Shown here piece after piece: positions 1-7,034 of a stretch of 10,504 nucleotides of DNA. The notes below the pieces were generated by a model. It was given only the letters and a program-made list of their open reading frames with translations, searched no databases and was not told the DNA's origin. Both the position numbers and the translations under genes were made by a program. The stretch lies in assembly GCA_017882025.1 (NCBI GenBank), contig JADGQG010000056.1:1-10504 (forward strand), written 5' to 3'. The stretch's first letter is position 1; each line of letters begins with the position of its first letter. Source of the stretch: Chloroflexota bacterium (GTDB lineage Bacteria > Chloroflexota > Limnocylindria > Limnocylindrales > CSP1-4).

Positions 1-352
1 GGCCAACGAATGCCGGCAGCTGGTATGGCTGCCCCTTCAGCGTCGCCGCAGCGACTGCGCCCGGCGGCGGCGTGGGGCTCGGGGTCGATATCGGCGAGAG
101 GGCAAGAGTGGGATAAGGCGACACGGGCGCGGACGGATCGGGCGAAAGGCTTGGGCTCGTCGTTGGCGCGCCAGAAGCGCTCGGCGCAGGGGAGGCGCTC
201 GGCGCGGGGGACGCGGCCAGGTCGGACGCGGCGGCGACGGCGAGCGTCGGCACGCCGGCTCCCGCCAGGACAACAACGCCAAGGAGCGTGATGGCCAGCT
301 CCTTGAGGCGGCCGATGCGTTTCGAGGTCGGGGGATGGAAATGTGCAGGCAT
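1..352 (-). CDS. Secreted protein with Pro/Ser/Ala-rich linker, N-terminal fragment (runs off window)
   Basis: Reading the minus strand from the ATG at 352 gives 117 open codons to the window edge, so only the N-terminus is visible. Residues 11-18 are basic (KRIGRLKE). A hydrophobic stretch at about 19-42 follows, ending in an Ala-rich AVAAA, which is a classical Sec signal peptide with likely cleavage near residue 40-42. Residues 44-98 are almost entirely Ala, Pro, Ser and Thr with repeated 'SPAPSAS' units, typical of a linker outside the membrane. A domain may begin near 104 (TLKGQPYQLP). The start is supported by an AGGGAG ribosome-binding site 6 nt upstream (359-364). Such N-termini are common on cell-wall or peptidoglycan-acting exoproteins, but the functional domain lies outside the window and I do not assign one. 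Other-frame ORFs here are Arg-rich and look spurious. Confidence 0.72.
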   Translation of the reverse strand, partial: MPAHFHPPTSKRIGRLKELAITLLGVVVLAGAGVPTLAVAAASDLAASPAPSASPAPSASGAPTTSPSLSPDPSAPVSPYPTLALSPISTPSPTPPPGAVAAATLKGQPYQLPAFVG

Positions 353-394
353 GGACAGCTCCCTTTGAGTAGATGCGGAACGCTGCCCGGGAGG

Positions 395-416
395 CCGCGT
401 CGGCAGAGCGACGCGG
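395..416. other. Perfect 8-bp stem-loop in the leader of the secreted-protein gene
   Basis: CCGCGTCG (395-402) and CGACGCGG (409-416) are perfectly complementary around a 6-nt loop. On the minus strand the hairpin ends about 42 nt before the ATG at 352 and about 30 nt before its AGGGAG ribosome-binding site, so it would sit in that gene's 5' leader. There is no T-tract on either strand, so it does not look like a Rho-independent terminator. In DNA this rich in G and C some perfect hairpins occur by chance. Confidence 0.45.
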
Positions 417-543
417 GGATGGGAACGCGGCGGGCACCGGGAGGGCCAGGGACGCCGCGAGCCCGATGAGAGCGGCGCCCGGCGACCGGGCAGCGAGCGA
501 TTCGGTTCGACTCCACGTGCCCCCGCGGCATTGCGGGGATGGG
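413..543. repeat. 11-bp direct repeat GCGGGGATGGG, two copies 120 bp apart
   Basis: GCGGGGATGGG occurs exactly at 413-423 and again at 533-543. In both copies its first bases form the 3' arm (plus-strand sense) of a stem-loop, at 395-416 and 521-538. The association of repeat and hairpin is why I list it. Two copies alone do not establish function. Confidence 0.4.
521..538. other. 6-bp GC stem-loop
   Basis: CCCCGC (521-526) pairs with GCGGGG (533-538) around a 6-nt loop. On the minus strand it follows the motif CCCATCCCCGC, which also starts the hairpin at 395-416. That makes the two hairpins look like variants of one repeated unit 120 nt apart. Its function is unknown. Confidence 0.4.
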
Positions 544-595
544 TCCTGCGAGGGGTCGGCGCCCGGCCGTTTGCGACGGCACTGGCCCGTGCAGG

Positions 596-616
596 CGTCC
601 CCGTGGGGCGGGGACG
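596..616. other. Perfect 8-bp stem-loop
   Basis: CGTCCCCG (596-603) and CGGGGACG (609-616) form a perfect 8-bp stem with a 5-nt loop. It lies midway between the divergent genes and has no T-run, so a terminator role is unlikely. It could be a structured leader element for either gene or an operator-like inverted repeat. Confidence 0.45.
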
Positions 617-907
617 AGGATTGCAGTCTCACCACCACGGGACCCGCCCGCCAGTCGGCGACCGGTGGGTTCGCCCGTCATGGGGCGTCGTGGCGCGAGA
701 CTTGGGCGCGCCCGCCTGGGGAGCAGGCACGTCCGGCGGCGGAGTCTAGCCGACCTTTCGGAATGGCGCTCGTGGCGCGGACCGGGGCGTGGCCCGGGCC
801 CGACCCCGCCAGCACGAACGATCCGCCGAACGGCACGGCCGCCTAACCCGGAGGCTGGCCGGTCGAGCGTCCCGCCCCGCGCTACCCTGTGCGCGGAGGT
901 CGACGCA

Positions 908-3292
908 ATGACAGACCAGGCACGCACCCAGGACGAGGCAATCGGCCCGCTCGCGCAGGCGGAGCTGGAGCGGATCGACGCGTACTGGCGGGCAGCGAAC
1001 TACCTCTCGGTCGGCCAGATCTACCTGCTGGACAACCCGCTGCTCCGCGAGCCGCTTGCCCCCCGGCACTGCAAGCCGCGCCTGCTGGGCCACTGGGGCA
1101 CCACGCCGGGCCTGAACTTCATCTACGCGCACATGAACCGCGTCATCCGGAACTGGGACCTCGATGCGATCTACGTCATCGGGCCCGGGCACGGCGGCCC
1201 GGCGATCGTGGCGAACGCGTACCTGGAGGGAACCTACAGCGAGGTCTACCCGAGCATCACCCGCGATGCGGACGGCCTGCGCCAGCTCTTCCGGCAGTTC
1301 TCGTTCCCGGGTGGGATCCCCAGCCATGTCGCGCCCGAGACCCCCGGCTCGATCCACGAAGGCGGCGAGCTGGGCTACGCGCTCTCCCATGCCTACGGTG
1401 CCGCGTTCGACAACCCGGACCTCATCGTCTGCTGCATCGTCGGCGACGGCGAAGCGGAGACTGGGCCCCTTGCCACCAGCTGGCACTCGAACAAGTTCCT
1501 CGATCCCGTCCGCGACGGCGTCGTCCTCCCGATCCTCCACCTCAACGGCTACAAGATCGCGAATCCCACGGTCCTCGCCCGGATCCCGGAGGACGAGTTG
1601 CGGGCCCTCCTGGAGGGCTACGGGCACCACCCGTACTTCGTCAGCGGGGACGACCCGGTCCTCATGCACCAGCAGATGGCGGCCGCGATGGACGCCGTGG
1701 TCGCCGAGATCCAGGAGATCCAGCGCGCGGCCCGCGGCGGCGGCGCCACCGAGCGCCCGCGCTGGCCGATGATCGTGCTCCGAAGCCCGAAGGGCTGGAC
1801 CGGCCCGAAGGAGGTCGACGGCCTGCCCGCGGAGGGATCCTGGCGCTCGCACCAGGTCCCGTTCGGGGAGGTCCGGACGAACCCCGAGCACCTCGCCCTC
1901 CTCGAGACCTGGCTCCGGAGCTACCGGCCGGAGGATCTCTTCGATGCCGACGGCGCGCTCATCTCGGAGCTCGCCGAGCTGCCCCCGAAGAGCTACCGGC
2001 GGATGAGCGCCAACCCGCACGCGAACGGAGGGCTCCTGCTGCGCGACCTCGCGCTGCCCGACTTCCGCGACTACGCGGTGGAGGTGCCCACGCCGGGCGC
2101 CACCACGGCCGAAGCGACGCGCGTGCTCGGGACGTTCCTCCGCGACGTCATCGATCGAAACCGCGAAACCTTCCGGATCTTCGGTCCCGACGAGACATCG
2201 TCGAACCGGCTGGGCGCGGTGTTCGAGGTGACGGACCGCCAGTTCGACGCCCAGATCCTGCCGACGGACGAGCACCAGGCGCCGGAGGGCCGCGTGATGG
2301 AGGTCCTCTCGGAGCACCAGTGCGAGGGCTGGCTGGAGGGATACCTCCTCACCGGCCGGCACGGCCTCTTCAACTGCTACGAAGCCTTCATCCACATCAT
2401 CGACTCGATGTTCAACCAGCACGCCAAGTGGCTGAAGGTGACGAACGGCATCCCATGGCGGAGACCGATCGCCTCGCTCAACTACGTCCTCAGCTCGCTC
2501 GTCTGGCGCCAGGACCACAACGGCTTCAGCCACCAGGACCCGGGCTTCATCGACCACGTGGTGAACAAGAAGTCCGAGGTCATCCGGGTCTACCTGCCGC
2601 CGGACGCGAACACGCTGCTGTCCGTGGCTGATCACTGCCTGCGCAGCCGCCAGTACGTCAACGTCATCGTGGCGGGCAAGCAGCCCGCCCCGAACTGGCT
2701 CTCGATGGACCAGGCCGTGCTCCACTGCACCCGCGGCATCGGCATCTGGGACTGGGCCAGCAACGACCAGGGCGGCGAGCCCGACGTCGTGTTGGCCTGC
2801 TGCGGCGACACGCCGACGCTGGAGACGCTGGCCGCCGTCGACATGATCCGCCAGCACCTGCCGGACCTGAAGGTGCGGCTCGTCAATGTCGTCGACCTGA
2901 TGCGCCTCCAGCCGGCGACGGAGCACCCCCACGGGATGTCGGATACCGAGTTCGACTCGCTGTTCACGCGCGACAGGCCGGTCATCTTTGCCTACCACGG
3001 TTACCCGTGGCTGATCCACCGCCTCATCTACCGCCGGACGAATCACGACAACATCCATGTCCGCGGCTACAAGGAAGAGGGCACGACGACCACGCCCTTC
3101 GACATGGTCATGCTCAACGACCTCGACCGGTTCCACCTCGTGATGGACGTGATTGACCGCGTGCCGGGCCTGGGGCCACGGGCCGCGCACGTTCGCCAGC
3201 TGATGGTCGACCGGCGCCTGATGGCGCGGGCGCACACGCGCCTGGAGGGCGAGGACGCGCCCGAGATCCGGGCCTGGTCCTGGCCGCACTGA
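908..3292 (+). CDS. xfp: Phosphoketolase (xylulose-5-phosphate/fructose-6-phosphate)
   Basis: This cytosolic thiamine-diphosphate enzyme splits xylulose 5-phosphate or fructose 6-phosphate with phosphate to give acetyl phosphate plus glyceraldehyde 3-phosphate or erythrose 4-phosphate. At 794 residues it has the usual family length. Visible family motifs: GHWGTTPG (61-68), GPGHGGPA (92-99), the signature EGGELGY (151-157) with His140 and His150 nearby, the cofactor-binding GDGEAETGPLATSWHSN (179-195), DETSSNR (428-434), QDHNGFSHQDPGF (535-547) and EEGTTTTPFDM near 723-733. I chose the ATG at 908 because GGAGG lies 8 nt upstream (895-899) and family similarity begins right after it. The frame stays open upstream to 539, but that part is Arg/Pro-rich and unlike the family. 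Acetate kinase follows after 13 nt, so the product is probably used directly for ATP. Sugar specificity cannot be read from the sequence. Confidence 0.96.
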   Translation: MTDQARTQDEAIGPLAQAELERIDAYWRAANYLSVGQIYLLDNPLLREPLAPRHCKPRLLGHWGTTPGLNFIYAHMNRVIRNWDLDAIYVIGPGHGGPAIVANAYLEGTYSEVYPSITRDADGLRQLFRQFSFPGGIPSHVAPETPGSIHEGGELGYALSHAYGAAFDNPDLIVCCIVGDGEAETGPLATSWHSNKFLDPVRDGVVLPILHLNGYKIANPTVLARIPEDELRALLEGYGHHPYFVSGDDPVLMHQQMAAAMDAVVAEIQEIQRAARGGGATERPRWPMIVLRSPKGWTGPKEVDGLPAEGSWRSHQVPFGEVRTNPEHLALLETWLRSYRPEDLFDADGALISELAELPPKSYRRMSANPHANGGLLLRDLALPDFRDYAVEVPTPGATTAEATRVLGTFLRDVIDRNRETFRIFGPDETSSNRLGAVFEVTDRQFDAQILPTDEHQAPEGRVMEVLSEHQCEGWLEGYLLTGRHGLFNCYEAFIHIIDSMFNQHAKWLKVTNGIPWRRPIASLNYVLSSLVWRQDHNGFSHQDPGFIDHVVNKKSEVIRVYLPPDANTLLSVADHCLRSRQYVNVIVAGKQPAPNWLSMDQAVLHCTRGIGIWDWASNDQGGEPDVVLACCGDTPTLETLAAVDMIRQHLPDLKVRLVNVVDLMRLQPATEHPHGMSDTEFDSLFTRDRPVIFAYHGYPWLIHRLIYRRTNHDNIHVRGYKEEGTTTTPFDMVMLNDLDRFHLVMDVIDRVPGLGPRAAHVRQLMVDRRLMARAHTRLEGEDAPEIRAWSWPH

Positions 3293-3305
3293 GCCCGATG
3301 ACCCG

Positions 3306-4418
3306 ATGCGCATCCTCGTCGTCAATGCCGGGTCCAGCAGCCTGAAGCTCCGGGTGCTCGACCCGGAGGATCGGATCGTGGGGTCCCAGGACCTGCCCGC
3401 GCCCCGCGGAAAGGCCGACATCGTCGCCGTTGCGCGTGCCATCGAGGGGTTCGGGACCGTTGACGCGGTCGGCCACCGGATCGTTCACGGCGGGACGCTC
3501 TATACGCGGCCGGTCCGCATCGACCGCGAGGTGGTGGAGCACCTCCGGGCGCTCACCGATCTCGCCCCGCTCCACCAGCCAAAGTCCCTCGCCGCCCTCG
3601 AGGTCGTCGAGGCAGCCCTCCCGGACGTGCCGGCAGTCGCCTGCTTCGACACGGCCTTCCATGCGGCGATGCCCGCGGCGGCGTCGACGTATGCGATCCC
3701 GCCCGAGTGGCGGAAGCGCTGGGACCTTCGCAAGTACGGCTTCCACGGCCTGTCGCATGCGTATGCGTCGCGGCGGGCGGCGGAGCTCCTCGGGCATCCC
3801 CTCGATGGCGTTCGGCTCGTCACCTGCCACCTGGGCGCGGGGGCGTCGCTGGCCGCCGTGCGCGACGGCCGCTCCGTGGACACGACGATGGGGTTCACGC
3901 CGCTCGACGGGCTGGTCATGGCCACCCGGTCCGGGAGCATCGATCCCGGCCTGGTCCTCTGGCTGGCCGAGCACGTGCGGATGCCGCCGGCCGAGCTCGC
4001 CGCAACGCTGGAGCACCGCTCGGGCCTGCTGGGCCTGGCCGGCACGGCCGATATGCGGGCGATCCTCGCCGCCGCCGGCGCCGGCGAGGCGGACGCTGTG
4101 CTTGCGCTGGACGTCTACCACCACCGGCTGCGGGCGTCGGTCGCCGCGATGGCGGCGGCGCTGGGCGGCCTCGACGTCCTGGTCTTCACCGGCGGAGTGG
4201 GGGAGAACGCGCCGGTCGTCCGCGAGCGCACCGCGCGCGATCTCGCCTTTCTCGGCGTCGATGTCGATCAGGCGCGCAACCAGGCCGGCGGCGACGATCG
4301 CGAGATCGGTTCACTCGGCGCCGCTGTCCGCACGTTCGTGATCGCGGCCCGCGAGGACGTCCAGATCGCCCACGAGGTCCGGGACGTGCTCGCGGTTACT
4401 GGCTCGCCGGGGTCGTGA
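3306..4418 (+). CDS. ackA: Acetate kinase, short form
   Basis: It transfers phosphate between acetyl phosphate and ADP, giving acetate and ATP, and is the natural partner of the upstream phosphoketolase. Motifs in order: NAGSSSLK (7-14), GHRIVHGG (56-63), DLAPLHQP (85-92), FDTAFH (114-119), KYGFHGLSH (143-151), HLGAGAS (175-181), the loop MGFTPLDGLVMATRSG (195-210) with its conserved Arg208, and FTGGVGEN (294-301). A C-terminal ED..IA segment near 350 matches the usual 'NEE..IA' motif. It has 370 residues where about 400 is common. The family normally reads HLGNG, while here the Asn is Ala (178). No strong ribosome-binding site lies in the 13-nt gap after phosphoketolase, so translational coupling is likely. 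The last 23 bp overlap the convergent hydrolase gene. A kinase for another short-chain acid is possible but less likely given the neighbour. Confidence 0.94.
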   Translation: MRILVVNAGSSSLKLRVLDPEDRIVGSQDLPAPRGKADIVAVARAIEGFGTVDAVGHRIVHGGTLYTRPVRIDREVVEHLRALTDLAPLHQPKSLAALEVVEAALPDVPAVACFDTAFHAAMPAAASTYAIPPEWRKRWDLRKYGFHGLSHAYASRRAAELLGHPLDGVRLVTCHLGAGASLAAVRDGRSVDTTMGFTPLDGLVMATRSGSIDPGLVLWLAEHVRMPPAELAATLEHRSGLLGLAGTADMRAILAAAGAGEADAVLALDVYHHRLRASVAAMAAALGGLDVLVFTGGVGENAPVVRERTARDLAFLGVDVDQARNQAGGDDREIGSLGAAVRTFVIAAREDVQIAHEVRDVLAVTGSPGS

Positions 4419-5253
4419 AGACCACCTCCGCGAACTCGCGGATGGCCGCGTTGAAGGCCTCCGGCTGCTCGCTGCTGACCAGGTGCCCGGCGCCCTCGAT
4501 GACACGCAGTCGCCCGTCGCGGCAGGCAGCCAGGAACGTGCGTTCGGCGCGCCGGAAGAGTGGGTCGTCGGCGCCGTTCACCAGCAGGACCGGGCCCGGG
4601 TACGCCGCCAGCCGGGGCAGGAACGACGTACGGAGCGCCGTCACCACCGCTCCGTAGCCGCCCTTGAAGAGCCAGCCGTTGGTCGCGCGGGGCGCCGGCG
4701 CGGAGGTGGGCCCGCCGGCGTGCACCGGGGCGCCGCGCCCCAGGTATCGCTCGCCGACTCGGTCTGCGAGGTAGACGCCCACAGTCCGCGGGGCGCGCCG
4801 CGCGACGGCTCGCGGCTCTGCGCTGGAGTTGCAGAGGACCAGCCCCGCGACGTGCCCCGGGTGGGCGGCGGCCAGCTCCATGGCGACATATCCGCCAAGC
4901 GACTGCCCGACCACGATCGCGCGACCGCCGTTCCGGTCAATGACGGACCACGCGATGGCGACCGCGCGCGGCATCCGGAAGGGCATGTCGGCGAAGACGC
5001 CGTGGCCGGGCAGGTCCACGGTCACGACGCGGTACCGGTCGGTCAGGGCGGCCACCTGTGGATTCCACATCGCGCGCGTCACGCGCGTGCCGTGGAGGAA
5101 GACGATCGTCGGTGCCTCCTCCGGGCCGGCCACGTCGAAGGCTGCCGAGACGTTGAGACGGTCGGCCGGCGCGGCAGGCTCGGCCGCGGCAACCGGCTCG
5201 ACCGCAGCGACGGCAGCAGGCAGCCCTTCACCGCCGGACGCGGTCGTCTCCAT
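4396..5253 (-). CDS. Alpha/beta-fold hydrolase
   Basis: A 285-residue alpha/beta hydrolase. The fold signature is clear: FLHGTR (52-57) forms the oxyanion region, VVTVDLPGHG (76-85) the second strand, GQSLGG (116-121) the nucleophile elbow with Ser118, NGADDPLF (226-233) the acid, and GAGHLV (254-259) the His. Residues 10-30 are a low-complexity Ala/Pro/Glu segment before the fold. I chose the ATG at 5253 because purine-rich GAGGGAGAGGGAG lies just upstream. A GTG at 5295 would add 14 residues but has no ribosome-binding site. The gene follows LemA by 54 nt and probably ends the operon. Substrate cannot be told; esterase, lipase and haloperoxidase-like roles all share these motifs. It overlaps ackA tail to tail by 23 bp. 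Confidence 0.88.
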   Translation of the reverse strand: METTASGGEGLPAAVAAVEPVAAAEPAAPADRLNVSAAFDVAGPEEAPTIVFLHGTRVTRAMWNPQVAALTDRYRVVTVDLPGHGVFADMPFRMPRAVAIAWSVIDRNGGRAIVVGQSLGGYVAMELAAAHPGHVAGLVLCNSSAEPRAVARRAPRTVGVYLADRVGERYLGRGAPVHAGGPTSAPAPRATNGWLFKGGYGAVVTALRTSFLPRLAAYPGPVLLVNGADDPLFRRAERTFLAACRDGRLRVIEGAGHLVSSEQPEAFNAAIREFAEVVFTTPASQ

Positions 5254-5307
5254 CGCTCCCTCTCCCTCGTCGATGCCGATCCCGGTCGGCGCCACGTGCC
5301 CGCCAGT

Positions 5308-5919
5308 CTACCGAGCCGCGTCGCCCCCGTTTGGGTCCGGGTCCTCGGGCGCCCGCAGCTCGACCGACGGAGGCTGGTCGACGGCCGGTTCGGCGTCGAA
5401 GAAGGCGCGCGGCACCCAGCCGAGGAGCCGCGCCAGGACCACCGCCGGGACCTGCGCGATGGTCGCGTTGTACCGGTAGACCTGGTCGTTGTAGAGCTCG
5501 CGCCGGTCGGCGATCTGCCGCTCGAGCCGCTCGATCTCACCCTGGAGGCGCAGGACGTTCTCCTGCGAGCGTACCTGCGGATAGTTCTCGACGACGGCGA
5601 GGAGCGAGCGGACGGCCTGGCTGGTCGCGGCAGAGACGGCGCCCTGCTCGGCGATCGGCGCCTCCGGCGCGTAGCGGGCGCGCTGGCGGGCGACCTCGCC
5701 AAGGACGGCCTGCTCGAAGGCCATCACGTCCCGGACGGCCGCCACGAGCTGGGCAAGCTGGTCGTGCCGCTGCTTGAGGGCGACCTCCACGTTGCCCCAC
5801 GCCTTGTCGATCCGGGTGCGCAGCGCGACCACCGCGTTGTAGGTCGTGACGAGGAGGAAGAGGAACACCAGGGCGACGAGCGCGACCGCGAACAGAGCGG
5901 CGCCCGTAAGCGGGCTCAC
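5308..5919 (-). CDS. lemA: LemA family membrane protein
   Basis: A 203-residue protein with an N-terminal membrane anchor (about 6-25) followed by the helical LemA domain. Typical family segments are present: YNAVVALRTRIDKAWGNVEV (27-46) continuing into LKQRHDQLAQLV, then VENYPQVRSQE (110-120), a helix with LQGEIERLE, and YNDQVYRYN (143-151). VPAVVLARLLGWVPRAFF follows near 157-174. The tail after 175 is acidic and Pro-rich. LemA proteins form antiparallel helical bundles at the membrane. Their molecular role is poorly known, though they are often found with TPM-domain or membrane-stress proteins. The start is a GTG at 5919 whose GTGA overlaps the TGA of the upstream GIDE gene, so the two are very likely translationally coupled. 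Confidence 0.93.
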   Translation of the reverse strand: MSPLTGAALFAVALVALVFLFLLVTTYNAVVALRTRIDKAWGNVEVALKQRHDQLAQLVAAVRDVMAFEQAVLGEVARQRARYAPEAPIAEQGAVSAATSQAVRSLLAVVENYPQVRSQENVLRLQGEIERLERQIADRRELYNDQVYRYNATIAQVPAVVLARLLGWVPRAFFDAEPAVDQPPSVELRAPEDPDPNGGDAAR

Positions 5920-7034
5920 CCGAAGGCTCCCTGGGCGGCGAAGGCGAGGAGGAGCGCAGACGCGATCGCGATCACGGCACCCACCAGCCCCTGGGTGAGC
6001 GCACCCCGGTCGCGCGCGACGGCCTCTCCCGGGCTGCCGATGCGCACGACGAGCGGGCTGCCCGGCACGGCCGCTACGACCAGCTCGCCGGCCGGGATAT
6101 CAAAGGTAGCGGCAGCGGGCTCCTCGACGGCGGCCGGCTGGATCGGCAGCGGCTGTGCCGCGGGGTCCAGGTTCGGAGCGCGCGTCGGCCGTCCGATGCC
6201 GAAGCCTGGGATCGCCGCGTTGCCCCAGGCTTCCTCCGGGGAGCCTTTCAGGAGCCCCGCCTCGCGGGCTCCGGCCAGGTTCATCGCCACCTCCGGATCG
6301 TCGAGCGCCAGCGTGGGATCGTCACGGTCGGCGTTCGCGGGGTCGTCGATGTCGTGGAACGGCATCGCGCTGCCGACGATCGTCACGATGTCGCCCGGCG
6401 CGAGGCGCCGCTCCTCGTAGTGGCGTCGCCGCCCACCGAGGCCTGCCGCGCTGCCGCTCAACCCGGTCCCGGTCAGCGCGGCGAGCGCCCCGCCGTCCAG
6501 GATGCCGCGCGGTTCCTCGGTCTCCCCGCCGTCGGGGGCGTGGACCGTGAGGAGTGCCGCGATCGCGGCATCCCGGTCGAGCATGGCCGACGTCACGCCG
6601 GGGCCCCGGTTCAAGTTGAGGCCGGGGGGATCGTCGCCGGTCCAGTCGCTCTGCTCGTCGAAGCACGCCGGCGCGTCCCATCGGGCACCCCGCGGGAACA
6701 CCCGCAGCGTACCGCTGGCGTCTCGGAGCAGGAACCCGACGGCGCGCTCCTCGTCCAGCGTCGTGGTTCGCTCCCGGCCGCGGTCCTCGAGGATCCGGGC
6801 GTGGTAGTAGACGCAGGGGACGCTCTGGAGCGGCGAAACGAGCGTCACCGGCCCCGGCTCGATCGTGCCGACGAGACGGACCTCGCCCGCGGCGAGCGAC
6901 GCAATCCGGCTCGTGCCCGTCCCGCGCACTGCCTCGCCCGCCCGGTACGCCGCGAGCCCGCGAACGAGCAGGAAGAGCCCGCCGCTGATCCCGGCGACCG
7001 CCGCCACGATCACCAGGGCCGGGGCGTTCGTCAC
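5916..7034 (-). CDS. GIDE-domain membrane protein (RING-less)
   Basis: A 372-residue protein with a transmembrane helix at each end (about 6-26 and 348-369). Between them, SPLQSVPCVYYHARILED (67-84) and HYEERRLAPGDIVTIVG (205-221) match the pattern of GIDE domains, known from eukaryotic MUL1/MULAN and from bacterial and archaeal proteins. No Cys-rich RING is present, as in other prokaryotic members. An acidic, Pro-rich segment of unknown role (about 226-310) separates the GIDE core from a short beta-rich stretch (about 311-333) and the C-terminal helix. I chose the GTG at 7034 because its GTGA overlaps the PspC stop and the first helix starts right after it. The longer reading from 7100 adds only Arg-rich residues inside pspC. 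A role in membrane quality control beside LemA is inference. The domain call rests on motif recall, not a search. Confidence 0.75.
   Translation of the reverse strand: MTNAPALVIVAAVAGISGGLFLLVRGLAAYRAGEAVRGTGTSRIASLAAGEVRLVGTIEPGPVTLVSPLQSVPCVYYHARILEDRGRERTTTLDEERAVGFLLRDASGTLRVFPRGARWDAPACFDEQSDWTGDDPPGLNLNRGPGVTSAMLDRDAAIAALLTVHAPDGGETEEPRGILDGGALAALTGTGLSGSAAGLGGRRRHYEERRLAPGDIVTIVGSAMPFHDIDDPANADRDDPTLALDDPEVAMNLAGAREAGLLKGSPEEAWGNAAIPGFGIGRPTRAPNLDPAAQPLPIQPAAVEEPAAATFDIPAGELVVAAVPGSPLVVRIGSPGEAVARDRGALTQGLVGAVIAIASALLLAFAAQGAFG

Larger units (their letters stand above)
353..907. other. Divergent intergenic region with structured elements, no convincing gene
   Basis: This 555-bp stretch separates the minus-strand secreted-protein gene from the plus-strand phosphoketolase gene. 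Open frames crossing it translate to Arg/Pro/Gly-rich sequence with no domain, and none has a good ribosome-binding site. It contains three perfect stem-loops (395-416, 521-538, 596-616) and an 11-bp direct repeat. It must hold both divergent promoters. A TAGACT hexamer on the minus strand (743-748) and TACCCT on the plus strand (883-888) resemble -10 boxes, but neither has a good -35, so I do not list them as promoters. I looked for the conserved cores of c-di-AMP, c-di-GMP, cobalamin, T-box and glycine riboswitches, and for RNase P, tmRNA and SRP RNA, and found none by eye. Confidence 0.6.

Noticed and set aside
504..514. GGTTCGACTCC, resembling a tRNA or tmRNA T-loop
   Set aside because: The flanking bases do not form a T-stem (TTCGG opposite CCACG), and no acceptor, D or anticodon arm is found nearby.
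353..780. c-di-AMP (ydaO) or c-di-GMP riboswitch in the leader of the secreted-protein gene
   Set aside because: Context and hairpins made this attractive, and a CGCAAA string is present. But the conserved CCGAACCCGUCAGCUAAC-type core of ydaO and the two-helix GEMM layout are absent by eye. A covariance-model search on both strands would decide it.
539..907. N-terminal extension of phosphoketolase to an upstream ATG at 539
   Set aside because: The extra residues are Arg/Pro/Gly-rich and unlike the family, while the ATG at 908 has a good ribosome-binding site and gives the normal length.
37..927. 296-codon minus-strand frame and 157-codon plus-strand frame (373-846) in the intergenic region
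   Set aside because: Both are low-complexity Arg-rich translations without ribosome-binding sites. The minus-strand frame is out of register with the secreted-protein gene that starts at 352.
746..3442. A 898-codon open frame on the minus strand across phosphoketolase
   Set aside because: It is an antisense shadow of a well-supported gene, rich in Arg, Val, Asp and His, with no family motif. Long antisense frames are expected at this GC content.
4483..6420. 645-codon plus-strand frame across hydrolase, LemA and GIDE genes
   Set aside because: It is antisense to three genes with clear motifs and overlapping starts and stops, and shows no domain of its own.
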